DNA from: Symbiodinium natans
Taxonomy: Eukaryota; Sar; Dinophyceae; Suessiales; Symbiodiniaceae
Length of the DNA: 20,000 nt
Assembly (NCBI GenBank): GCA_905221605.1
Contig: CAJNDS010000144.1
Location: forward strand, 27,501-47,500
Direction of reading: 5' to 3'
Of the stretch, positions 1 through 6,656 are shown piece by piece. The stretch's first letter is position 1. The number at the start of each line of letters is the position of its first letter. The notes under the pieces were generated by a model. The model was not told the origin of the DNA. It ran no database searches and saw only the letters and a program-made list of their open reading frames with translations. The position numbers were made by a program, and so were the translations under genes.

Positions 1-40
1 CCAGCTGAACCTCGGCCTGCTTGGCTAGGGTGTTCTTCGC
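1..40 (-). CDS. Candidate exon fragment at the left window edge
   Basis: On the minus strand a ...GATGTTCAG acceptor at position 41 is followed by an open frame that runs off the window. It reads AKNTLAKQAEVQL, with G or C mostly in third codon positions. No family is recognised. The call rests on the acceptor and on the protein-like composition of only 13 codons, so it is weak. Confidence 0.25.
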
Positions 41-960
41 CTGAACATCGCAGGGGCTGGGAGAGCTTCGTGCAGCTGACGCGCAACTTCTTGCCAGCCA
101 CGGCACCTGCTTTCGGGAAGCTGCCAGTGCACGAGCAACTATGCCCAGCAGCGCGCTCCAGAGCGCGCGTGCCGCGTTCTCTCACCGACTTTGTCCAAAA
201 AGTGCTTCCGCTTCCGCGGGTGGTGGGCCTCCGAAGCTGCGCTGGCACGCGGGCACGGATACTTGCGTCAGGCCTGACGCAAAACCCCTGCACGTGGACC
301 ATACAACAGGACACCCCACCTGCCCACACAACGCTGCCGATTCTGCAGCATCATCACTTAAGTATTTAAGCGGAACAGCTGCTGTGTCGAGGCGGAAGTC
401 GGCTGGTTCAATCCTCCATACTCAAACCTCGGAGGTGTCTCCTCACCATTGGATGCGTCAACCCGGGACTTGCGCGACATTTTAGGGTTCAGGGTTCAGG
501 GTATTAGGGATGCAAAGGCATGTGTTTTCGAACTGCAAGCGGCTGATGCCAGATCCGCGCTGATCCCAATGCGCAAATAGGCTTCGCTGCGGAAGCAAAC
601 AGGTTCTACGGCAACTCGAGAAGCACCTGCAAATCAGCATGCTCAGAAAGGGCCATCATGATTACCCAGAAATCCTGTGCCAAGCAGAAGCCCCGAAGAC
701 AGTGTCTCCTAGGGCAGTGCTGGTATCAATTTGAATGCACAACCCTCGTGTAGCAGTACTACGAAAAGCCACAACAACAATAAGATCATCACTATCGGAG
801 TGGTGTGATGGTGGTGAATGTAGGAGCATGAGCAAGAAGCAGACGCGGTGGAAGCAGAAGATGAGTGGAAGTGAAACTAGTGGTAGTCAGTAAGTCCAAG
901 TGGCACATGGTTTGCGTAGAAATGGAGGAAGAAGAAGAAGAAGTACTAATTACAGCAGTA
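41..960. other. Unassigned low-repeat stretch
   Basis: About 900 bp almost free of telomere repeats, apart from a trace at 484-505. Two overlapping plus-strand open frames (70-369 and 141-485) show no recognisable motif and no clear splice sites, so neither is called as a gene. From about 820 the sequence becomes purine-rich (GAAGAAGAAG) and grades into the microsatellite that follows. No RNA gene or promoter is visible. Confidence 0.6.
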
Positions 961-972
961 CTAGCAGTAGTA

Positions 973-977
<5 letters not shown>

Positions 978-1066
<89 letters not shown>

Positions 1067-1172
1067 TAGTGGTAGTAGTGGTAGTAGTGGTAGTAGTGGT
1101 AGTAGTGGTAGTAGTGGTAGTAGTGGTAGTAGTGGTAGTGGTAGTAGTGGTAGTAGTGGTAGCAGTAGCAGT
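978..1172 (+). repeat. (AGT)28 microsatellite grading into a (GGTAGTAGT)n array
   Basis: Positions 978-1061 hold 28 uninterrupted AGT units. From 1062 the unit becomes the 9-mer GGTAGTAGT: eight exact copies to 1133, a 6-bp partial, two more copies, then a degenerate GGTAGCAGTAGCAGT tail. Long poly-Thr, poly-Val, poly-Ser/Gly and poly-Tyr open frames across this tract are translations of the repeat and are not genes. The arrangement suggests a GG-containing variant spread from one end of a plain AGT run. Confidence 0.97.
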
Positions 1173-1249
1173 AAAGTAGCAGAGCGGCAATATGAGGAGT
1201 CGGATTAGGAGTTAGAGCGGGAGTAGGAGTAATAAATAGCCGAGCCATT

Positions 1250-1345
1250 TATACTAACAGTCCTTCATGGGGATTACAAAAATAGAGCGTACTATTATCC
1301 CCCCTAAACCCTAAACCCTAAACCCTAGTAAGGACTGCTAGTATA
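1250..1345 (+). mobile_element. MITE-like element with 16-bp inverted termini, interrupted by telomere repeats
   Basis: TATACTAACAGTCCTT at 1250-1265 is matched by AAGGACTGCTAGTATA at 1330-1345, an inverted repeat with 15 of 16 positions matching. A related copy lies at 8429-8491, and similarity continues beyond the right terminus to 1360/8509 (AGGGGGAGCATCCCA against AGGGGGAACATCCCA). This copy carries roughly 24 bp of CCCTAAA repeat (1305-1328) that the other lacks, so it looks like a filled site next to an empty one. No transposase is present. Confidence 0.65.
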
Positions 1346-1405
1346 AGGGGGAGCATCCCATAGTGTCATGATAGAGCAGCAGAAGTGGGGGTTTTACGAT
1401 ATTAA

Positions 1406-2029
1406 GGATACCTTCTTGGGGCCCTTCTTAAAAGGAAATCCTACAATTTGGGGACTCTTTTGCGGGGTCCCTTATGTTCGTACACGCACATAAGTGAAGT
1501 CGAAGCGCGGAGGTGTGGAGAGGCAGGCGCACTGACCCTCCCTCACCCTAAACCCTAAACCCTAACCCCTAAACCCTAAACACTAAACCCTAAACCCTAA
1601 ACCCTAAACCCTAACCCTAAGCCCGAAGACCTAAGCCCTAAGGCCTAAACCCTAAACCCTAAACCCAAAACCCTAAACAGGCAGGCGCACTGACCCTCCC
1701 TCATGGTAAACGACAACGCGGCGATGCCGTTGACCCGATCATGTTCCAGAACCTGGCTGCAGCGTGGGGGGGTTAGGGTTTAGGGTTTAGGGTTTAGGGT
1801 TTAGGGTTTAGGGTTTAGGGTTTAGGGTTTAGGGTTTAGGGTTTAGGGTTTAGGGTTTAGGGTTTAGGGTTTAGGGTTTAGGGTTTAGGGCAGTTTAGGG
1901 TGTAGGCTTTAAGGTTTTAGGGTTTAGGGTTTAAGGTCTTGGGGTTTAGGGTTGCAACATGGCCGAGATTCCAGACAGCAACACTTTCTGAAGGCCGAAA
2001 GCCTCTATCAACCAACCCTCAAGTCTTAG
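1406..2029 (+). CDS. Candidate three-exon gene with telomere-repeat introns; product unknown
   Basis: Proposed exons are about 1406-1522, 1681-1771 and 1968-2029, ending in TAG. The first is open for 39 codons (ending SEVEARRCGE), the second begins AGALTLPHGKRQRGDAVDP and continues IMFQNLAAAW, and the third reads SRQQHFLKAESLYQPTLKS. Intron 1 (1523-1680) is GC-AG. Both of its ends lie in identical 25-bp direct repeats, so removing it restores exactly one copy and keeps the frame. Intron 2 (1772-1967) is GT-AG and is mostly a TTTAGGG array. The 5' end is not defined and part of exon 1 may belong to dispersed repeat sequence. No domain is recognised. Confidence 0.4.
1521..1703. repeat. Telomere block flanked by a perfect 25-bp direct duplication
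   Basis: The 25 bases beginning AGGCAGGCGCACTGACC occur at 1521-1545 and again at 1679-1703. Between them lies only CCCTAAA-type sequence with scattered variants (1546-1678). The duplicated bases are not telomeric. This is the form expected of an insertion with target-site duplication, or of staggered-break repair filled with telomere sequence. Confidence 0.95.
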
Positions 2030-2272
2030 AGCCCTCCCCCCATGATCCCCATGCCCGAAAACCCCTAAACCCTAAACCCGAAACCCGAAACCCTAAACCC
2101 TAAACCCTAAACCCTAAACCCTAAACCCTAAACCCTAAACCTCCTGCCGCACGGCCCAGACCCGACATCCTCAATGTTGCAGCCTCCAGCTCTCTCAAAC
2201 CTTCAAGCTCCGAGCCCCCAAGGTTTAGGGTTTAGGGTTTAGGGTTTAGGGTTTTGGGTCTTGGGGTTTAGG
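1772..2272. repeat. Interstitial telomere blocks, 1772-2272
   Basis: The sub-blocks are 1772-1953 (TTTAGGG strand, near-perfect to about 1890 and then degenerate), 2064-2140 (CCCTAAA) and 2220-2270 (TTTAGGG). They are separated by unique segments of 80-110 bp. The orientation switches between neighbours, so this is not a chromosome end. Confidence 0.97.
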
Positions 2273-2360
2273 GCCCTGGAACCCTGAAAATCTCACCACC
2301 AAAGCTGAAAATCTTTGAAATGCATCCAAAGCCAGCACCCAAAGCAGCCTCAGCCTCCAA

Positions 2361-2379
2361 CCCCCCCCCCCCCCCCCCC
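2361..2379 (+). repeat. C19 homopolymer
   Basis: Nineteen consecutive C residues. A complementary-type G19 run lies at 15252-15270. Runs of this length are prone to sequencing length error. Confidence 0.95.
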
Positions 2380-2450
2380 GCCCTCCGCTTAAACCTTAAA
2401 CCCCTAAACCCACGAAGCCTAAACCACAGACTCCTCAGAATCCTCTTTTT

Positions 2451-2640
2451 CATATATCTATATATATATATATATATACATATTTAGTTATTTATTTATT
2501 TGTTTAATTATTTATTTGTGTATTTATTTATCTCATTATACATACATACACACATACATATGCAATCTGATCCTAGATACATCTCTTTATGTATCTCTCT
2601 CTCTCTCTCGCGTACATACATAAATACTAGACTTACTAAA
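2451..2640. repeat. AT-rich simple-repeat tract
   Basis: A (TA)n run at about 2457-2478 is followed by ATTT-type tetranucleotides, CATA/TACA repeats and a (TC)n run near 2597-2609. The tract is strikingly AT-rich against its GC-rich surroundings. It contains no coding frame, and separates the first plus-strand model from the next. Confidence 0.93.
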
Positions 2641-2682
2641 CCCTAAACCCTAAACCCTAAACCCTAAATTCTGAGCCTCCAG

Positions 2683-3106
2683 GTCTTCCAAGGGAAGACA
2701 AGGCCGACGGCGGTCCGGAAGGCGGAGGCCGCGAGTCAGCGCCTTCAGTGGTTTAGGGTTCAGGGTTTAGGGTTCAGGGTTTGGGCTTAGGGCTTAGGGT
2801 TTAGGGTTTGGGGTTTAGGGTTTAGGGTTTGGGGTTTGGGGTTTAGGGTTTAGGGTTTAGGGGTTTAGGGTTTAGGGTTGAGGGCTTCAGTGGCCACTTC
2901 CACAAACGTTGCTTGGGGCCGTATAGGGGTTTAGGGTTCAGGGTTTAGGGTTTGGGGTTTAGGGTTTAGGGTGTAGGGTTAGGGTTTGGGGCTTGGGGTT
3001 TAGGGTTTAGGGTTTAGAGTTTAGAGTTTAGGGCTTAGGAAATTTGATGGCGTCGCGGTGTACGAGCGCGCGTCCGGGGGGCGATGACGGGCCTACGCCG
3101 GATTAG
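2683..3106 (+). CDS. Candidate three-exon gene with telomere-repeat introns; product unknown
   Basis: Proposed exons are 2683-2750, 2883-2920 and 3039-3106, ending in TAG. The translation runs VFQGKTRPTAVRKAEAASQR, then LQW, then ASVATSTNVAWG, then RNLMASRCTSARPGGDDG up to PTPD. Splice sites are CCTCCAG|, TG|GTTTAGGG, TTGAG|, GGCC|GTATAG and GGCTTAG|. Phases close correctly (2+1 and 1+2). Both introns consist almost entirely of TTTAGGG repeats, and the first is bounded by a 9-bp direct repeat, CTTCAGTGG. The stop at 3104-3106 lies 17 bp from the stop of a convergent minus-strand model. No family is recognised and the upstream exons are not identified. Confidence 0.35.
2743..2893. repeat. Telomere block flanked by a 9-bp direct repeat
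   Basis: CTTCAGTGG occurs at 2743-2751 and 2885-2893, directly bounding a TTTAGGG/TTCAGGG block. The flanking sequence is non-telomeric. Confidence 0.85.
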
Positions 3107-3231
3107 GGGATCCCGCAGGTGTTCTATGTGGGGTGCAGAGTCCATCCCAACTTGCCGACTACATAAAGGGGAGGAGTTTCCTGAACCCTAAACCCTAAAC
3201 CCTACACCTTAAACCCTAAACCCTAAACCCT
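2926..3231. repeat. Telomere blocks 2926-3038 and 3184-3231
   Basis: The first is TTTAGGG-oriented with several G-rich variants. The second is CCCTAAA-oriented. The unique segment between them holds the proposed terminal exons of two convergent genes. Confidence 0.96.
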
Positions 3232-4190
3232 ATGGCCCATGACTTGCAAGGCCCTGTCCTGCATCTTCTGGCTGTCCGGCGCACCCTCGTAAACCACCAC
3301 CTGGTCTTTAGGGTGTAGGGACATAGGATAGGGTTTAGGGTTTCGGGTTTTGCGTTCAAGGTTTAGGGTTATAGGGCTATAGGGTTATAGGGTCACAGGG
3401 TTATAGGGGTATAGGGTTATGGGGTTATAGAGTTTTGGGGTTATATGGTTAGAGGGTTATGGGGTTATAGGGTTAGCGGGTTACAGGGTTTAGGGCTGGG
3501 TGTTGAGGCGACAGGCTCTCCAGTCAAACGAGAGTGTCGTGCTGCTGCCATTGACTTTTGCCAATGATCACCGATACCCGCTTGCGCTCTAACAAGGATG
3601 TGTTCATGTATGCTTTCTCCAAGAGCCTATGCCCCCTGGACCTCTGAGTACCACACTCTAAAATGCAAAACCTACAAACGCTACACCTTCAACCCTAAAC
3701 CCTAAATCCTAAACCCTACCAGCCCAGACAAAGACTCCGGCTCTGTAACGTCGCGTCATCTCGTAGCGCGGGTGCGTCTGCAAGGGCAGGGCTGGGTGGG
3801 TTTAGGGTTCAGAGTTCAGGGTTTAGGGTTCAGGGTGTAGGGTTTCGGGTTTAGGGTTTCGGGTTTAGGGTTCAGGGTTTAAAGTTCAGGGTTCAGAAAG
3901 TTGAGCTGTCTTTTTGGGAGGTATTTTGGGGGGTCTTGGGCTTCCGGGATAAATGGTTGCGGGGGTTAGTTCTGGGGGTGTGCTACTTCCACCACGGCTT
4001 CGCTCTCCCTTCAGTTCTGCTCTTGCTTAGTAAGGGTTTAGGGTTTAGGGTTTAGGGTTTAGGGTTTAGGGTTTAGGGTTTAAGGTTTAGGGTTTAGGGG
4101 TTGTAGAAGACGCGGTCGTGACTTTAGTGTCCCAGGCGCGCAGAACCGCTTGAACTAGCACTTCTTGTTTAGAGTGACACAAGGGCCTCT
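3124..4190 (-). CDS. Candidate six-exon gene with telomere-repeat introns; product unknown
   Basis: Proposed exons in transcript order are 4190-4123, 4008-3907, 3777-3720, 3657-3530, 3300-3229 and 3180-3124 (TAG). Peptide pieces include EVLVQAVLRAWDTK, RSRGGSSTPPELTPATIYPG, YEMTRRYRAGVFVWA, LLEKAYMNTSLLERKRVSV, VVVYEGAPDSQKMQDRALQV and ETPPLYVVGKLGWTLHPT. The 58-nt third exon has excellent sites: CCTGCCCTTGCAG| before it and G|GTAGGG after it. The fourth exon follows a TTTTGCATTTTAG| acceptor. Phases close at every junction. One donor (3906) would be GC; the others are GT. The introns contain telomere blocks in both orientations. The first two exons are the least certain, and no family is recognised. 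Confidence 0.4.
3308..3500 (+). repeat. Degenerate telomere-like array with a GGGTTATA variant
   Basis: After a short TTTAGGG stretch, the sequence at about 3365-3485 is a divergent tandem of GGGTTATA/GGGTTATG units, a variant seen at length only here. It lies within the proposed intron 3529-3301 of the minus-strand gene. Confidence 0.85.
3660..4110. repeat. Telomere blocks 3690-3718, 3799-3895 and 4034-4100
   Basis: The first is a short CCCTAAA block. The second is TTTAGGG mixed with TTTCGGG/TTCAGGG variants. The third is a nearly perfect TTTAGGG block. The unique segments between them carry the proposed upstream exons of the minus-strand gene. Confidence 0.95.
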
Positions 4191-4862
4191 CTGTTGTTCG
4201 CTGGGGTATTTCAGCGCGCCCGGAAAAGGAGGCGCAAAGAGTAGCTCTGGTGGCTTAGGGTTTAGGGCGTACGGTTTCACATGGGGGTTTGCGAAAATAG
4301 GGAACCCCTGATACAGCCCCCCAAATAATCAGATTCCAATAAGGTACCCCGCATGTCGGAAGTCCCCATGGCAAGGCGCCAGGTATGTGGCCCACTCATA
4401 GTCATTGGTGAGCAGAACCAGACCTGAAGGAGGCATGCTTCAACCTCTGAGGGGATCGGTGCTGGTACGGCTCTTATGATAGGGCTCCTGAGGGAGGGGG
4501 GTTCAAGGGGGGTTAAGTAACCCAAGGTTCCCTAATGCTCCCGCCTCACTACTCCCTAAGGCTCCCTAAGCTTCAGGAAGGTTCCCTAGGTACCTATCCC
4601 CCTCTTGAACCCCTAAGGCGCCCAAATGATGAACCCTGATCCATAAACTCCCTGACCCTAAAGTACCTAAACTCCCTAGACCTCCTAAACCCCTGAACTC
4701 TCCAAACCAGAATCCCTAAACTCCCTAAACCCTCAGTTCCCATGCCCTAAACCCTAAACCCTGAAGCCCCGAAGTGACATCCGAGTTCGAAGTAACGCCC
4801 GATGAGCTGCTGACCGGTGCTATTCCGCTCAAGGCGTCCGACTGGCCTCAGTTCATCATCCG
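4191..4862. other. Unassigned stretch with one dispersed repeat and CCCTAA-like degenerate sequence
   Basis: It contains the dispersed element at 4283-4350. From about 4530 to 4770 there is low-complexity sequence of the form CTCCCTAAR, a decayed telomere-like repeat. An 82-residue minus-strand open frame at 4277-4525 overlaps the element and has no recognisable feature. No gene is called. Confidence 0.6.
4283..4350 (+). mobile_element. Dispersed short repeat, family 1, copy 1
   Basis: It begins GGGGGTTTGCGAAAATAG and contains CCCCAAATAATCAGATTCC and ATAAGGTACCCC. Same-strand relatives occur at 8131-8198 and 14187-14260, with the same order of motifs and small indels. There is no coding capacity and no obvious target-site duplication. 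Short length, repetition and an intronic/intergenic location suggest a non-autonomous element. Confidence 0.75.
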
Positions 4863-5055
4863 TAGGGTTTAGGGTTTAGGGTTTAGGGCTGAGGGTTTAG
4901 GGTTTAGGGACTAGGGCTAGTAGGGCTTAGGATTTAGGATTTAGCGTTTAGTGTAGATTTAGGGCTCGGGGTGTGGGGCCTAGGGTTTAGGGTTTGGGGC
5001 TTAGGGTTCAGGGTTTGGGGCTTAGGGTTCAGGGTTTGGGCATCTAGGTTGAGGG
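4863..5055 (+). repeat. Degenerate TTTAGGG-type array
   Basis: Perfect units at 4864-4888 decay into TTTAGGAT, TTTGGGGC and TTCAGGG variants that form short higher-order repeats (GGGTTTGGGGCTTA, repeated near 4985-5035). A minus-strand 73-residue frame here is a translation of the repeat. Confidence 0.9.
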
Positions 5056-5238
5056 GTTTTGGGTTTGGAGGCCCGTTTGGGGCTTGGGGTTCATATGCGT
5101 ACATGGGGTTGTAAGTTTTCTTGCGCAGAATCCAAACCCTGAGCCCCAAACCCAACCAGGGCTGAGTTTCCCAAAGCCTACACCCAAAGCCACAAAAACT
5201 CCCCCCCCAAATGCAAGGTTTAGGGCATCCCCCTATAT

Positions 5239-5301
5239 GGGTATTTCCCAGAATAGGGTACCCCGGGTACCCCGCTTATACCTCAAATAGAGTAGAATCC
5301 C
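5239..5301 (+). mobile_element. Dispersed short repeat, family 2, copy 1
   Basis: GGGTATTTCCCAGAATAGGG followed by a GTACCCC duplication and TACCTCAAATAGAGTAGAAT matches 19430-19480, which reads GGGTATTCCCTCAATAGGGA and then TACCCCAAATAGAATAGAA. The left part can fold into a hairpin (GGGTA...TACCC). The CAAATAGAnTAGAA portion also resembles family 1, so the two may be related. Confidence 0.6.
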
Positions 5302-5440
5302 ATGAAAGGGACCCCCGAAAAGGGAACCTTTATTTTCGGACCCCCCCTGTATTCGCCTTGCCGGGAGTATGCAGGTTACCGGACCTACCTCCCGCCTTCC
5401 CTACCGAGAACCCGTAAGAAAAACTGTGCCGAAGCCCTAA

Positions 5441-5715
5441 ATGCTAAACCCTGAACTCTGAACTCTGAACCCTGAACCCTCAACCCTAAACCCTGATCAG
5501 CCACACCTAGCCTTGCACATGAGGAGCCAAACGATCAGGTTTCCCCCCTGAACACCTGAAAGAGGGGCTTGAAACCCTAAACCCACAGCCCCAAAACACT
5601 CTAAACGCAAAACCCGAAACCCAAAACCCTATCCCTAAACCCTAAACCCTAAACCCGAAACCCTAAACCCTAAACCCTAGACCCTAAACCTTAACCCTAA
5701 ACCCTGAACCCTAAA
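5441..5715 (-). repeat. CCCTAAA blocks 5441-5497 and 5573-5715
   Basis: Telomere-like units with many GAACCCT and CGAAACCC variants flank a 70-bp unique segment that holds the first exon of the next plus-strand model. Confidence 0.93.
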
Positions 5716-5972
5716 CATTATTTCTGGAAACTCTCAGTTGGGCACGGGCTGGGGATCTGGCACTAGCCGACGGGCGCTTGCAAAGGGCACAAGGTCTGCG
5801 ATGGTTTTGCGCCCTTGTGGGTCCTGGTGTAGGATTGAGGGGTTTAGGGTTTAGGGTTTATCCTGGCCCCTAATCCACTAACAGCTCACTCTCGGATACT
5901 TGTAGATTGATTGTGCCTTTGCCGAAGACTGTTTGCACCCAGAGTAGCAACGAAGTGGCAGGGTTTCCCTAA
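5501..5972 (+). CDS. Candidate three-exon gene with a textbook 58-bp telomere-repeat intron; product unknown
   Basis: Proposed exons are 5501-5538, 5738-5826 and 5885-5972. The junctions are TGATCAG|, CAG|GTTTCC, AACTCTCAG|, CCTG|GTGTAGG and CCACTAACAG|. The last intron (5827-5884) has a GT donor, three TTTAGGG units, a CTAAC-like branch sequence and an AG acceptor. Two reading frames stay open through all three exons. One reads TPSLAHEEPNDQ..SGTSRRALAKGTRSAMV..CRLIVPLPKTVCTQSSN to TAA at 5970. The other reads ..WARAGDLALADGRLQRAQGL.. to TGA at 5908. The exon boundaries are therefore better supported than the frame. No domain is recognised. Confidence 0.4.
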
Positions 5973-6058
5973 ACCCGAAACCATAAACCCCAAACCCTAG
6001 ACCCTAAGCCCTAAACCCTGAACCCTAAACGCTAAACCCTAAACCCCAAACCCTAAAC
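5840..6058. repeat. Telomere blocks 5840-5861 and 5968-6058
   Basis: A three-unit TTTAGGG block lies inside the 58-bp intron. It is followed by a CCCTAAA block with ACCCGAAA/CCCCAAA variants starting at the proposed stop codon. Confidence 0.94.
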
Positions 6059-6175
6059 GTTTTAGTTTAAGGTTCATAGGAAGCAAAGCGAAAGCGCGAC
6101 CCACCTCCAGCGTCACGAGCGTGTCCTGATGGGGGCATGTTGCGGTCGTTCCGAAAAGCTCTAAACCCGAAACCC

Positions 6176-6311
6176 TGGTTTAGGGTTTAGGGTTTAGGGT
6201 TTAGGGTTTGGGGTTTAGGGTCTTAAACCCCAAACCCTGCGTTTAGGGTTCAGGGATTAGGGTTTATAGGGTTTAGGGTTTATAGGGTTTAGGGTTTATA
6301 GGGTTTAGGGT
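6176..6311. repeat. Telomere block containing an inversion hairpin and a 16-bp higher-order repeat
   Basis: TTTAGGG units from 6176 meet CCCTAAA-type units at about 6224. Positions 6203-6217 and 6224-6238 form a perfect 15-bp inverted repeat with a 6-nt loop, including the same TTTGGGG variant in both arms. At 6260-6307 the 16-mer GGGTTTATAGGGTTTA is repeated three times without change. Confidence 0.92.
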
Positions 6312-6478
6312 GTGCCAAACGGAAGCGCACGTGGTGAGCACGAATTACTCGCAAAATTATCCACCCCAAGACCACCCACTTACAACTCTCATGGATTTTC
6401 GTAAGACCGTTAAGGGCCTACTTTTTGCGAAACTGAAACGTACGACTTATGTCACATGGTTCGCTTGGAGCACTTGAG

Positions 6479-6565
6479 ACACTTGAGGGTTTAGGGTTTA
6501 GGGTTTAGGGTTTAGGGTTTAGGGTTTAGGGTTTAGGGTTTAGGGTTTAGGGTTTAACACTTGAG
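6479..6565. repeat. TTTAGGG block flanked by the 9-bp direct repeat ACACTTGAG
   Basis: ACACTTGAG at 6479-6487 and 6557-6565 immediately bounds a near-perfect TTTAGGG array (6488-6556). A further CACTTGAG lies at 6471-6478, so the site may have been duplicated before or during insertion. Confidence 0.9.
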
Positions 6566-6598
6566 AAGGGACCCTGCCAGGACCTTTCACGGCCCTGC

Positions 6599-6656
6599 AG
6601 TTTTGGGGTTTAGGGTTTAGGGTTTAGGGTTTAGGGTTTAGGGTAGTTTTGGGGTT
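6599..6656. repeat. TTTAGGG block flanked by a 12-bp direct repeat
   Basis: AGTTTTGGGGTT occurs at 6599-6610 and 6645-6656, on both sides of five to six TTTAGGG units. Part of the repeat resembles telomere sequence, so this example is weaker than the 25-bp and ACACTTGAG cases. Confidence 0.7.

Noticed and set aside
792-1248. Open frames of 95-132 residues rich in Thr, Val, Ser/Gly or Tyr on both strands
   Set aside because: They are translations of the (AGT)n/(GGTAGTAGT)n microsatellite in different frames.
1546-2141. CRISPR array from regularly spaced short repeats
   Set aside because: The repeats are 7-bp telomere units in contiguous tandems, the unique gaps vary in length, and the sequence is eukaryotic.
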